Positions 32,132-40,820 of a stretch of 64,000 nt of DNA are shown here, one piece after another. The translations under genes and the position numbers were made by a program. This DNA comes from Streptomyces umbrinus (lineage in GTDB: Bacteria > Actinomycetota > Actinomycetes > Streptomycetales > Streptomycetaceae): positions 2,108,001-2,172,000 of the forward strand of contig NZ_JAUSZI010000002.1 in assembly GCF_030817415.1 (NCBI RefSeq), given 5' to 3'. Numbering within the stretch: position 1 is the first letter of the stretch; each line of letters starts with the position of its first letter. The notes beneath the pieces are model-generated. The model was not told where the DNA came from. It searched no databases and was given only the letters and a program-made list of their open reading frames with translations.

Positions 32132-32901
32132 GGGGCACCAACGCCCTCCTGGGCGCGGCCGGGCTCGCGGCCTTCCTCGCGCTCGGCGAGGCGGTGCCGC
32201 GGCTCGGCCTCGTCAAGGACGAGTACTTCCCGCCGACCAGCCGCATCGCCGACGCGCTCGCGACGGAACTCGCCGACGAGGCGTTCTGGACCGCGCTCGG
32301 GGACACGCTCACCGGCTGGGCGATCGGGCTCACGATCGCCGTAACAGCCGGAATCCTGGCGGGAGTTCTGATCTCGGTCACTCCCTACCTCCGCGAGGCG
32401 ACGGCCTCCACGATCGAGTTCCTGCGCCCGATCCCCTCGGTCGCCCTGATCCCGCTGGCCGTCCTGCTGTTCGGCACCGAGCTTCGTTCGGTCCTGCTCC
32501 TGGTCGTGTACGCGTCCTTCTGGCAGGTGCTCGTCCAGGTCATGTACGGCGTCCGGGACGTCGACCCGGTCGCCGAGGAGACGGCCCGCTCCTACGGCCT
32601 CGGCACCTGGGCACGGGTCCGGCATGTGCTCTGGCCCACGGCCCTCCCGTACGTCATGACGGGTGTGCGGCTGGCCGCCGCGGTGGCGTTGATCCTCGCG
32701 GTCACCGCCGAACTCGTCATCGGAGCACCGGGGTTGGGCGCCCGTATCGCCGTCGCCCAGACCTCGCAGGCCGTGCCGGAGATGTACGCGCTGGTGGTGG
32801 TCACCGGGCTGCTCGGGCTGCTGATCAACGTGGGCGCGCGGACCGTCGAGCGGCGGGCGCTGGCCTGGCACCAGTCGGTGCGCGGGGAGGTGGCGGTGTG
32901 A
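32128..32901 (+). CDS. ABC transporter permease (SsuC/TauC type), first
   Basis: A 257-residue inner-membrane permease with about six helices. The EAA loop that contacts the ATPase reads EETARSYGLGTWARVRHVLWPTALPYVMTGVRLA. It overlaps the binding-protein gene by 4 bp (GTGA) and the next permease by 4 bp. With the second permease it likely forms a heterodimer. Confidence 0.85.
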   Translation: MRGTNALLGAAGLAAFLALGEAVPRLGLVKDEYFPPTSRIADALATELADEAFWTALGDTLTGWAIGLTIAVTAGILAGVLISVTPYLREATASTIEFLRPIPSVALIPLAVLLFGTELRSVLLLVVYASFWQVLVQVMYGVRDVDPVAEETARSYGLGTWARVRHVLWPTALPYVMTGVRLAAAVALILAVTAELVIGAPGLGARIAVAQTSQAVPEMYALVVVTGLLGLLINVGARTVERRALAWHQSVRGEVAV

Positions 32902-33677
32902 GGGGCGTCCTGCTGCGGGGGTTCTTCGTCGTCGCGCTGCCCGTGCTGCTGGTGGCGGGGTGGTGGGTCGCCTCGGACGACAGCACCGATGTCTACTGGC
33001 CGCCGCTGCGCACGATCCTCACCGCCTTCCCGGACGTGTGGACGGGCGACCGGTGGCGCGACGACGTGCTGCCGAGCGTGCTGCGGCTGAGCGCCGGTTA
33101 CGCGTGCGCGGCCGTCGCGGGCGTGGCGCTCGGCACGGTCATCGGCTCCTACCGCCGGGTGCGGGCCGTGTGCGAGCCGGTGCTGGAATTCCTGCGCGCG
33201 GTGCCGCCGCCGGTGCTCGTGCCGGTCATCATGCTGTTCGCGGGCATCGGGGACACGATGAAGATCGCCGTGATCGCGAGCGGCTGTGTCTGGCCGATCC
33301 TCCTCAACACCGTGGAGGGCGTCCGGGCGGTCGACTCCGTGATGTCGGAGACAGCCCGCTCGTACGGCATCACGGGCGTCGCCCGGCTGCGGCATGTGGT
33401 GCTGCGTTCGGCGAGTCCGCAGATCTTCGCGGGGCTGCGGCAGGCCCTGTCCATCGGCATCATCCTGATGGTCATCAGCGAGATGTTCGCCGCGAGCAAC
33501 GGGCTCGGCTTCACCATCGTCCAGTTCCAGCGCGGCTTCGCCATCCCCGACATGTGGACCGGGATCCTGCTGCTCGGGCTGCTCGGTTTTGTGCTGTCGG
33601 TCGTCTTCCGGCTGGTCGAGCGGCGGGTGCTCGGCTGGTACCACGGCTCGCGCGACGTCTCCCGGCGGTCGTCGTGA
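32898..33677 (+). CDS. ABC transporter permease (SsuC/TauC type), second
   Basis: A 259-residue permease, homologous to but clearly different from the first. Its EAA loop is SETARSYGITGVARLRHVVLRSASPQIFAGLRQA. Most SsuABC/TauABC systems use one permease as a homodimer, so two distinct genes imply a heterodimeric channel. GTG 32898 overlaps the previous stop. Confidence 0.85.
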   Translation: MRGVLLRGFFVVALPVLLVAGWWVASDDSTDVYWPPLRTILTAFPDVWTGDRWRDDVLPSVLRLSAGYACAAVAGVALGTVIGSYRRVRAVCEPVLEFLRAVPPPVLVPVIMLFAGIGDTMKIAVIASGCVWPILLNTVEGVRAVDSVMSETARSYGITGVARLRHVVLRSASPQIFAGLRQALSIGIILMVISEMFAASNGLGFTIVQFQRGFAIPDMWTGILLLGLLGFVLSVVFRLVERRVLGWYHGSRDVSRRSS

Positions 33678-33712
33678 ACCTCTCGAACGTGAACCTTGCG
33701 AAAGGGCGCTCC

Positions 33713-34534
33713 ATGCTCGACGTACGCGGCCTCAGGAAGGTCTACGAGGGGTCGGGCCGCCGGGTGGAGGCGGTGCGCGACCTCACTTTCACGGTCGAGG
33801 CCGGTGAACTGGTGTGTCTGGTCGGCCCGTCGGGCTGCGGCAAGACGACGCTGCTGAAGTGCGTGGGCGGGCTGCTGACGCCCACAGCGGGTGACGTGCT
33901 CCTCGGAGGTGAGCGGGTGATCGGGCCACCACCCGGGATGGCCGTCGTCTTCCAGGAGTACGGCCGCAGTCTCTTCCCCTGGATGCGGGTCCGCGAGAAC
34001 GTCGAACTCCCCCTCAAGCAGAAGAAGTTGTCCAGCGTGAGGCGTCGTGAACTGGTCGCCGACGCTCTGGAGTCGGTCGGGCTCACCGACGCGGCGGGCG
34101 CGTACCCGTGGCAGTTGTCGGGCGGCATGCAGCAGCGGGTGGCGATCGCCCGCGCGCTCGCGTACGAGCCCGATGTGCTGCTCATGGACGAGCCGTTCGC
34201 GGCGGTGGACGCGCAGACCCGCGCCGAACTGGAGGACCTGGTCCGCGGGTTGTGGCGGCAGCGGGGCATCACGATCCTCTTCGTGACGCACGACATCGAC
34301 GAGGCGGTGTATCTCGGCGAGCGGGTGCTGATCCTGTCCTCCTCCCCGACGGTCGTCCAGGAGCAGCTGAAGATCGATCTTCCGGCCGAGCGCGATCAGT
34401 TGCACACCCGGGTGGCCCCGCGCTTCGCCGAGCTGCGGACCCATGTGTACGAGCAGATCCAGGCGGCGAAGCGCGGGACACCGGTCGACCGAATGGTGAA
34501 GGACGTCAGTTCAGATACGCCTCCACTGCACTGA
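33713..34534 (+). CDS. ABC transporter ATP-binding protein (SsuB/TauB type)
   Basis: A 273-residue ATPase with Walker A GPSGCGKTT, Q-loop FQEYGRSLFPW, signature LSGGMQQRVAIARAL, Walker B VLLMDEPF and the switch histidine in FVTHDIDEAV. It powers the two permeases upstream. ATG 33713 has AAAGGG at a good distance. A GTG at 33674, overlapping the permease stop, would add 13 residues. The last residues (MVKDVSSDTPPLH) overlap the converging remnant gene and may derive from a rearrangement. Confidence 0.87.
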   Translation: MLDVRGLRKVYEGSGRRVEAVRDLTFTVEAGELVCLVGPSGCGKTTLLKCVGGLLTPTAGDVLLGGERVIGPPPGMAVVFQEYGRSLFPWMRVRENVELPLKQKKLSSVRRRELVADALESVGLTDAAGAYPWQLSGGMQQRVAIARALAYEPDVLLMDEPFAAVDAQTRAELEDLVRGLWRQRGITILFVTHDIDEAVYLGERVLILSSSPTVVQEQLKIDLPAERDQLHTRVAPRFAELRTHVYEQIQAAKRGTPVDRMVKDVSSDTPPLH

Positions 34535-34847
34535 ACTGCCCAGCGGGCCGGCCCGTGTCGGCGGTGCCATTGAGCCGCAGACAGCGCGGCTTGGCACCGT
34601 CCGGCAGCGTGACGGTCACCGTGTTCCCGGTGGCCGGGGGTTGGCCGGGGTCGAGACCCGCGTCTTCGGGCAGGACGAGACCCACCAACCGGGCGCGTTC
34701 GGCGCGCAGTTGCGTGGGCCGTTCGTAGCCGAGGACGTCGAGTGCGGGGAGCACCGCCTGCCGGGTGGTGTCGGAGACTCCGGGCTTGCCGTTGAGCACC
34801 CGGCTGACCCCGACCTTCTTCGCCACCTGAGCATGTCGTCGCGTCAC
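34506..34847 (-). pseudogene. Chimeric remnant: LacI regulator N-terminus joined to a carbohydrate-binding-domain end
   Basis: Residues 1-61 match the start of a LacI regulator (MTRRHAQVAKKVGVS...RVLNGKPGVSDTTRQAVLPALDVLGYERP). Compared with the family's VGVSxATVSRVLNG, five codons inside the HTH recognition helix are missing. Homology stops at LVGLVLPE, where the sugar-binding domain should begin. Residues 62-113 instead look like the end of an F5/8- or NPCBM-type carbohydrate-binding module (RCLRLNGTADTGRPAGQFSAVEAYLN). This suggests an in-frame deletion that removed most of a LacI gene and an adjacent glycoside hydrolase gene. The product is unlikely to work. Confidence 0.65.
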
Positions 34848-34896
34848 GCGCGCAGGAGTAGCGCAAGAAAGGCGAGTGGCTTGCGTAGGGCGGGTG

Positions 34897-35553
34897 CTAC
34901 ACCTCCGCGGTCGACACCACGCTCAGATGACTCGACGCGCGTCGCGTACGCCGCTTGGGAGACCGGCGGGCCTCGCGCAGGACCAGCGTCAGTCGCGTGT
35001 ACCCCATGCCCTGAAGGGTCTTGGTGGTCTCCCCGACGATGCGGCAGTCCGTACGGCCCCAGCGAGGGTCGGGGTGCAGCAACGGCCGCACCGCGCCGTC
35101 GTGCTCGACGGCGTCCGGGCCGACCGAGCGGATCCAGTGCGGCAGGCCGTGCCGGTAGGCGGCGTCCATGATCGGGTCCTGGGCGATGTCCCGGAGGATC
35201 GACTGGAGTCCGTGGTCGTGGCCGTGCCGCTCGACGGCGGCGGCGAAGTGCGCCAGCATCGGCAGACACCAGCTCGACTCGTGCTCACCGAGAACCGTTC
35301 CGGCGTCCGGATGGAACAGGACGAACCGGAGGAAGTTGTCCCACGGCATGGCGGTGGGATGCGGCCCCACACCGCGGAAAAGTGTCTCGAACGCACCGTT
35401 CGCCAGGACGACGTCCCAGCGGTGGTCGACGACGACGGAGGGGAAGGTGACGGCCTCCAGAAGCGCGCCGTAGTCCTGGAGATACGCCTGGGCCTCACGA
35501 CTCTCGGGGGCGGGTCGCGGCTGTGGCCGGGACCCTCCTGCCTGGTATGCCAT
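34897..35553 (-). CDS. MmyB-type ligand-binding domain protein without HTH
   Basis: A 218-residue protein matching the MmyB-like ligand-binding domain (TFPSVVVDHRWDVVLANGAFETLFRGV, then FVLFHPDAGTVLGEHESSWCLPMLAHF). In most homologues this PAS-like domain follows an N-terminal XRE HTH; here only about 35 non-HTH residues precede it. The partner DNA-binding protein may be separate: the HTH gene at 35824 starts 270 bp away on the opposite strand. ATG 35553 is chosen over GTG 35565 because GAGGGGTGG lies 8 bases upstream. Confidence 0.75.
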   Translation of the reverse strand: MAYQAGGSRPQPRPAPESREAQAYLQDYGALLEAVTFPSVVVDHRWDVVLANGAFETLFRGVGPHPTAMPWDNFLRFVLFHPDAGTVLGEHESSWCLPMLAHFAAAVERHGHDHGLQSILRDIAQDPIMDAAYRHGLPHWIRSVGPDAVEHDGAVRPLLHPDPRWGRTDCRIVGETTKTLQGMGYTRLTLVLREARRSPKRRTRRASSHLSVVSTAEV

Positions 35554-35823
35554 CGGGAGGTCCACCCCTCTTGCCTATGCGGCCCTATCGCGGCGTCGTG
35601 ATCCTGCTACCCCCAGGCGAGCGGTGTCAACTATCGTGGCATTTGACGCCCGTTGACGGCTGAATCCCGCCACAGTTGTGGCGAGACCTGGATGTGAGTT
35701 CGACCAAAGGGCTACTCTCCGGTCTTCGGGCGGTTCACTCCGCACTTCCGGAATTCCCACAGGGGCTTCACGTCCGAGGAATCCGGTTCCACCGGAGCGG
35801 TCGACAAGAGACGTAGGAGAGAA

Positions 35824-36489
35824 GTGTCGGTGACGGATGGCTTCGAGGTTCCGGGCGCCACGGCGACGGGTCTGCTGCCGGCCGTCGTGGCCCGAGTCAC
35901 CGGGCTGGCCGACCGGCTCGGCGCGCCGCACGGCGAGGTGTTCGACGTCCGGCGGCTGTCCGCGGCCTCCGGAGTCCCCGAGGTCGTGGTCAGATCCCTG
36001 CTCAACGGGCGGCCCGCGGGCGAGCCCGATCTCCAGGCCCGCTTCCTGCAACGCCTCGACCTGCTGCGCCGCACCCGCCTGAAGCCGGGCGGCCGCCGGT
36101 ACACCCAGCAGGAGATCGCCGACGGCGCCGGAATGTCGCGCCAGCAGGCGGGCGCCCTCATCAACGGCGACCGGCGCCCCACGATGGAGCACTGCGACGC
36201 CATCCAGCGATTCTTCCGGGTGCACGCCGGATTCCTCACCGCGGAGGACCCCGAGGCACTCGCGGGCGCCCTCCAGCACACCGAGCAGGAGCTGCTGCAG
36301 CGGCTCGCCGACCGGGAGCGCGAGGCGGCGCCGGCCGCCGCCGACGATCCGCTGGAGCGGCTGCTGCAGGACCACGGGGTCCGCGGCATCGCCTGGCGGG
36401 CCGCACAGCTGCCCACCGACCAGCACCGGGACAAGGTCGCCGAGTGGCTGGACATGCTCTTGGAGAGCGTCAAGCGGCCCGAGTCGTGA
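35824..36489 (+). CDS. XRE-like helix-turn-helix regulator heading the protease/7-TM cassette
   Basis: A 221-residue DNA-binding protein with a central XRE-type HTH (YTQQEIADGAGMSRQQAGALINGDRRPTMEHCDAIQRFF). An upstream HTH-like repeat (FDVRRLSAASGVPEVVVRSLLNG) gives a tandem arrangement reminiscent of EspR-type proteins. The C-terminal 80 residues are helical and may dimerise. GTG 35824 follows AGGAGAGA. The next gene, an ImmA-like protein, begins 13 bp downstream. By analogy with ImmR/ImmA pairs the protein may be a repressor removed by proteolysis; this is inference. Confidence 0.72.
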   Translation: MSVTDGFEVPGATATGLLPAVVARVTGLADRLGAPHGEVFDVRRLSAASGVPEVVVRSLLNGRPAGEPDLQARFLQRLDLLRRTRLKPGGRRYTQQEIADGAGMSRQQAGALINGDRRPTMEHCDAIQRFFRVHAGFLTAEDPEALAGALQHTEQELLQRLADREREAAPAAADDPLERLLQDHGVRGIAWRAAQLPTDQHRDKVAEWLDMLLESVKRPES

Positions 36490-36502
36490 TCCGGGGGATT
36501 CT

Positions 36503-37051
36503 GTGGGCATAGGAAAGGACATGCGCCGCCTGTGCGGCGAGTTGGTCGACGAGCTCTCACTGCCGGCACCGGCGGAGCCCGCCGATCTGTACGCCGCGCT
36601 GTGCGACGCCATGAGCAGACGGCGCGGGCGTCCGGTGCAGTTCCGCACGGCCGCGTTCCCGCCCGGCACCGCCAGCGGGCTCTGGCTCGACATGGCGGAC
36701 CAGGACCTCGTGGTCGTCGAGGAACGCACCGCGCCCGACCACCAGTTGGTGATCCTCGGCCATGAGCTGTGGCATATGAACGCCGGGCACTGCAGCCACC
36801 ACGTGGAGGGCGCCGCCGTCGCCGCCCGCATGCTCTCGGACGACGCCGACCTCCAGGCGACCGTCCTGAAGGTGGCGGCCCGCACCCGGTCGGACCTGGC
36901 CGACGAGAAGGACGCGGAGAGCTTCGGGCTGTTGCTGGCGAGCAAGTGCCGGGTGTGGCTTGCGGGTTCGTCGCTGCGCGGTCCCGTACGGCGTGACGGT
37001 CTCGCCGGCCGGATCGAGGCCACCCTGGGCTATCGCGGACCGCAGGGCTGA
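36503..37051 (+). CDS. ImmA/IrrE-like zinc metallopeptidase
   Basis: A 182-residue protein with the zinc-protease motif HELWH at residues 87-91 (VILGHELWHMNAGH). A later acidic segment, ADEKDAESFG (residues 133-142), fits the third zinc ligand of the ImmA/IrrE family. In phages and ICEBs1, ImmA cleaves the neighbouring XRE repressor. Here the preceding gene is an XRE-like regulator. NCBI-style annotations sometimes call such proteins toxins; nothing in the sequence shows toxicity. GTG 36503 follows GGGGGA. Confidence 0.75.
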   Translation: MGIGKDMRRLCGELVDELSLPAPAEPADLYAALCDAMSRRRGRPVQFRTAAFPPGTASGLWLDMADQDLVVVEERTAPDHQLVILGHELWHMNAGHCSHHVEGAAVAARMLSDDADLQATVLKVAARTRSDLADEKDAESFGLLLASKCRVWLAGSSLRGPVRRDGLAGRIEATLGYRGPQG

Positions 37052-37066
37052 GGGCTCCGGAACACC

Positions 37067-38311
37067 GTGGACGGGTCCAGCTACTACGTTCCCGCCGTCG
37101 CCATGGCGGCCGCCCTCCTGGTCAAGGCGCCCGCGCTGTCGCGGTCCTGGCGCGACCCGCTGCTGCGCTCCGTGTGCACGCTGATGGCGCTGGCCGGGCT
37201 GGTGTTCTTCTTCGCGGCCCCGCCGACCATCGGCGAGGTCAACGACGTCATCGGGATCACGAACGTCTCGGCGCCGCTGGTCTACTGCCTGCTCAGCGCC
37301 TTCAGCGCCGCCTGTCTGGTGCTGATCGTCAACTGGCGTGGCGGGCCACCGGAGTCGACCCGCCGGGTGTCGCGCCGCTGGATCATCGGCTACAGCGTCG
37401 TGATCGTGGCGCTGGTCGTGCTGTTCGTCCTCGGCGACGCACCCGTGGAACGGCTGGTGGACTTCGACACGTACTACGCCAACGAGCCGTTCGTCCGCGA
37501 GATGATCGTGCTCTATCTCATGGCGCTGGCCGTCTCGGGTGTCGCGATGAGCGTCATGTGCGGGCGCTGGGCACTTCAGGTGCAGGGGTGGCTGCGGGCC
37601 GGCCTGATGATCATCGTGGCCGGCTATCTGTTCAACATCGCCTATCTCACCGCCAAGTTCACCGCGGTGATCGCCCGCTGGAACGGCGCGAACCTCGACT
37701 ACCTCAGCTCCGACGCGGCGCCCGTACTCGCCTCCGCCGGGGTGCAGATCAGCGCGATCGGCTTCTGCTTCCCCCTGGCCTGCCAGCGGGTCGGCGACAC
37801 CTGGTCCACCTGGTCGACGTACCGCCGTCTCGGCCCCCTGTGGCGCGAGCTGAAGCCGGTCTCGCCCCACGCGGCCCACGGCGTACGCATGTCGTGGTGG
37901 TTCCCGGCCGAACTCCAGGTCACCCAGCGGGAGTCGGACATCCACGACGGCATGCTCAGCCTGTATCCCTACTTCGACACAGGGGTGCGCGCGAACGCCT
38001 ACGACGCGGCGCTCGCGGCGGGCTCCGATCCCGCCCAGGCGCAGGCCGAGGCCGACGCGGCGATGGTGACGGCGGCGGTGCGGGCGCGGGCCGCCGACCC
38101 GGACGGCAGGGTCATCGACTCGGCGGAGGCGGCGGCCGACGCCCCGGCCACCGCCCCCTCGCCCGCCGCCGCTTCTCCGTCCATGTCCACCGAGGGACCG
38201 CGCGACCTCGTGCGGATGTCCATCGCGCTGCGTCAGTCCCCCGTCGTCGCGGCTGCCCGAGGGCAGTACGCGACCAGGTCAGAGAGCGACTTCCATGAGC
38301 GAACCAGCTAG
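37067..38311 (+). CDS. Seven-helix membrane protein (MAB_1171c/DUF6545-like)
   Basis: A 414-residue protein with seven predicted transmembrane helices, at about residues 6-20, 33-52, 68-88, 104-123, 143-163, 176-197 and 218-238. A cytoplasmic C-terminal region of about 175 residues follows (RRLGPLWRELKPVSP... and an Ala-rich linker). The layout resembles the MAB_1171c group, described as putative transporters without proof. A 7-TM protein with a soluble tail beside a repressor and protease could equally be a sensor. It starts 15 bp after the protease gene and overlaps the oxidoreductase gene by 17 bp. Confidence 0.72.
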   Translation: MDGSSYYVPAVAMAAALLVKAPALSRSWRDPLLRSVCTLMALAGLVFFFAAPPTIGEVNDVIGITNVSAPLVYCLLSAFSAACLVLIVNWRGGPPESTRRVSRRWIIGYSVVIVALVVLFVLGDAPVERLVDFDTYYANEPFVREMIVLYLMALAVSGVAMSVMCGRWALQVQGWLRAGLMIIVAGYLFNIAYLTAKFTAVIARWNGANLDYLSSDAAPVLASAGVQISAIGFCFPLACQRVGDTWSTWSTYRRLGPLWRELKPVSPHAAHGVRMSWWFPAELQVTQRESDIHDGMLSLYPYFDTGVRANAYDAALAAGSDPAQAQAEADAAMVTAAVRARAADPDGRVIDSAEAAADAPATAPSPAAASPSMSTEGPRDLVRMSIALRQSPVVAAARGQYATRSESDFHERTS

Positions 38312-39731
38312 CCGCAAACCGGGAACGGCCCCCAGACGTGCCGTCGTGATCGGCGGTGGGATGGCCGGCATGCTGGCCGCCGCCGCGCTCGGCGAGTACG
38401 CCGACGTCACCCTCGTCGAGCGCGATGTGCTGCCGGACGGACCCGAGCCGCGCAAGGGGCTCCCCCAGGCACGCCACGTCCACGTCGTGTGGTCCGGTGG
38501 TGCCCGCGCGATGGAGGAGCTGCTGCCCGGCGTCACCGACGGATGGCTCGCCGCCGGTGCCCGTCGCATCTCGCTGCCGACGGGTCTTGTCTCCATGCAG
38601 CCGCGGGGCTGGTTCCGCCGGTGGCCCGAGATGCAGTTCATGATCGCCTGCAGCCGTGACCTCCTCGACTGGGTGGTACGCGAGCGGGTCGCGCGCAAGG
38701 CCCGTGTCACCGTGCTGCCGCGTACCGAGCTGCTCGGCCTTGAGGGCGACGCGCGGCGCGTGACCGGGGTGCGGGTCCGCACGGCGGGCGGCGAGGAGAG
38801 CGTCCTCGCGGCCGATCTCGTCGTGGACGCCGCCGGGCGCGGTTCACGGGCGATCAAATGGCTCGACGAGCTGGGTGTGTCCCCGGCGCCGATGGAGGAG
38901 GTCGACTCCGGACTCGCGTACGCCAGCCGGATCTTCCGGGCGCCCGAGGGCACCGAGGACTATCCCCTGGTCAACGTACAGTCGGACGCGCGGCAGCCCG
39001 TCCCCGGGCAGACGACGACCATCGTGCCGATCGAGGGCGGCCGCTGGCTGGTGACCCTTTCGGGCACGCGGGGCGGTCAGCCCACCGGCTCCGCCGAGGA
39101 GTTCGAGACGTTCGCCCGCGAGGTCAGGCATCCGGTCGTCGGCGAACTCATCGCCCACGCCGAGCCCCTGTCGGACGTCTTCGTCACCCGCAGCACCGTG
39201 AACCGCCGCCATCTGTTCGAGAAGGTCAAGGACTGGCCCGAGGGCTTCGTCGCGATCGGCGACTCGGTGGCCACGTACAACCCGGTGTACGGGCACGGGC
39301 TGTCGGTGGCCGCGCAGGGTGCCGTGGCAATGCGCGAGCTCGTGGCCGAGTACGGGATCGCCACACCCGGGCTCGCCCGGCGTGTGCAGCGCGCCGTGGC
39401 CCGGCCCGTCTCCACCGCCTGGGACCTGGCCACCGGCACGGACATCCTCTATCCAGGCGCGATCGGCGAGCAGCCGGGCCTCACGGACAAGCTCCTGGGC
39501 CGCTACATCGACCGCCTCATGCTCACGGCGACCGCCCGCCCCCTCGTCACCCAGGCGTTCTTCGACGTGGTGACGCTGTCCAAGCCCCTCAGCGCACTGG
39601 TCCAGCCCGCCGTCGTCATCGCGGTGCTGCGGGGCCCCCGCCGGACGCCCCTCGCCGACCCGCCGCTGTCGGAGAAGGAGCGGGACACGGTCATGGGCGC
39701 ACCGGAACCCTCAGGGGCACGCGAGGGCTGA
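38295..39731 (+). CDS. FAD-dependent oxidoreductase / monooxygenase
   Basis: A 478-residue flavoprotein. The FAD-binding fold is AVVIGGGMAGMLAAAALGEYADVTLVERD at the N-terminus, and the second FAD motif GDSVATYNPVYGHGLSVAAQGA is near residue 320. The PHBH-like fold and length fit aromatic or polyketide hydroxylases and geranylgeranyl-reductase-like oxidases. No NAD(P)H-specific feature is decisive. ATG 38295 lies inside the end of the 7-TM gene, so the two are coupled. It would make or modify a small molecule within the cassette. Confidence 0.78.
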   Translation: MSEPASRKPGTAPRRAVVIGGGMAGMLAAAALGEYADVTLVERDVLPDGPEPRKGLPQARHVHVVWSGGARAMEELLPGVTDGWLAAGARRISLPTGLVSMQPRGWFRRWPEMQFMIACSRDLLDWVVRERVARKARVTVLPRTELLGLEGDARRVTGVRVRTAGGEESVLAADLVVDAAGRGSRAIKWLDELGVSPAPMEEVDSGLAYASRIFRAPEGTEDYPLVNVQSDARQPVPGQTTTIVPIEGGRWLVTLSGTRGGQPTGSAEEFETFAREVRHPVVGELIAHAEPLSDVFVTRSTVNRRHLFEKVKDWPEGFVAIGDSVATYNPVYGHGLSVAAQGAVAMRELVAEYGIATPGLARRVQRAVARPVSTAWDLATGTDILYPGAIGEQPGLTDKLLGRYIDRLMLTATARPLVTQAFFDVVTLSKPLSALVQPAVVIAVLRGPRRTPLADPPLSEKERDTVMGAPEPSGAREG

Positions 39732-39776
39732 CCGGGCCCCGGCCATCACGAGGCGCGGCCGACGCCGGCGCGGCGG

Positions 39777-40820
39777 CTATGTCGCGCTGCGTTCGCTCGC
39801 CTCCCTCAGGTCCCGCTCGACCGCAAGGCTGCGGGCGGTGTCCGGGCGGCCCGCGGCGGTTCCCGGGCTGCCGGCGCGCAGGAGGTCGCTCCAGCGTTCG
39901 CGGCTCCAGTCGGCGGGGCTGGTGGTGCCGGTGAACTCCTCGACGAGGGCGAGGAATCGGGCGGGGTCGGTGTGGAAGGGGAAGTGCCCGGCGCCCTCGA
40001 AGATCTCCAGGCGGCTGCCGGGCATCGCCTCGTGCGCCCCGTACGCGTGCCGTACCGGGACCACGCTGTCACGGTCGCCCCACATCAGCATCGTCGGCAT
40101 GCCCTGGGTGAGGTAGCAGCGGTCGAGCATCGTCACGACCTGGCCGCGCCAGTCGACCACCGCCCTCAGCGTACGGATGAACGCGCTGCGCGAGGTCGCG
40201 TCGGGCAGGGCGTCCACGAGGGTCAGCAACTCAGGGGCGTCCTGGCCCAGGTCGGTGTCGAGGAGCCTCATCAGATGGGCGACCAGCCCCACTTGGATCC
40301 GCATCCCGGGCAGCCTCAGTGCCGCCAGGACCAGGTCGGCGCCCGGCAGCGAGACCGCCCGCAGGACCGGGTTCACCTCGCGGCCCACCCCTCCGGCGCT
40401 GACCAGGATCAGCCGCTCGGTGCGCTCGGGGAACTGGTATGCGAACTGCATCGCGACGCCGCCGCCGAGCGAGTGCCCGATCAGCGTGGCCTGCTCGATG
40501 CCGAGAGTGGAGAGCAGATCGCGCAGCCCGTTGGCGTACGCGGCCACCGAGTAGTCGGCCCGGGGCTTGTCCGAGGCGCCGTGGCCGAGCAGGTCGGGGG
40601 CGATCACCGTGTGGGTGCGGGCGAGATCGGGGATGAGGCCGGCCCAGGTCGCCGAGGAGTCGCCGATGCCGTGGATCAGGACGAGTGCCGGGCCCTCGCC
40701 CGCCATCCGGTAGGCACGGCGGTACCCGTGCACCACGCGGTGGTGCAGCCGCAGTTCCCCGTCGCCCACCGAGCGCAGCCGTGCGGTGGGCCTCGGGTGC
40801 TGTCGCGGGACGTCGACCAC
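39777..40820 (-). CDS. Alpha/beta-fold hydrolase
   Basis: A 347-residue alpha/beta hydrolase with oxyanion motif VLIHGIGDSSATW, nucleophile elbow IGHSLGGG, acid residue in WGDRDSVVP and histidine in GAGHFPFHTDP. The family covers esterases, lactonases and haloperoxidase-like enzymes, so the substrate is open. A longer frame from TTG 40898 exists, but GTG 40820 has an excellent GGGGAGG seven bases upstream and gives MVDVPRQHPRP. It converges with the FAD oxidoreductase gene. Confidence 0.8.
   Translation of the reverse strand: MVDVPRQHPRPTARLRSVGDGELRLHHRVVHGYRRAYRMAGEGPALVLIHGIGDSSATWAGLIPDLARTHTVIAPDLLGHGASDKPRADYSVAAYANGLRDLLSTLGIEQATLIGHSLGGGVAMQFAYQFPERTERLILVSAGGVGREVNPVLRAVSLPGADLVLAALRLPGMRIQVGLVAHLMRLLDTDLGQDAPELLTLVDALPDATSRSAFIRTLRAVVDWRGQVVTMLDRCYLTQGMPTMLMWGDRDSVVPVRHAYGAHEAMPGSRLEIFEGAGHFPFHTDPARFLALVEEFTGTTSPADWSRERWSDLLRAGSPGTAAGRPDTARSLAVERDLREASERSAT

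Noticed and set aside
36503..37051. Toxin-antitoxin pair (HTH gene plus 'toxin')
   Set aside because: The second protein has an HExxH ImmA-like motif and sits in a four-gene cassette. Nothing indicates a toxin, so a protease/repressor reading is preferred.
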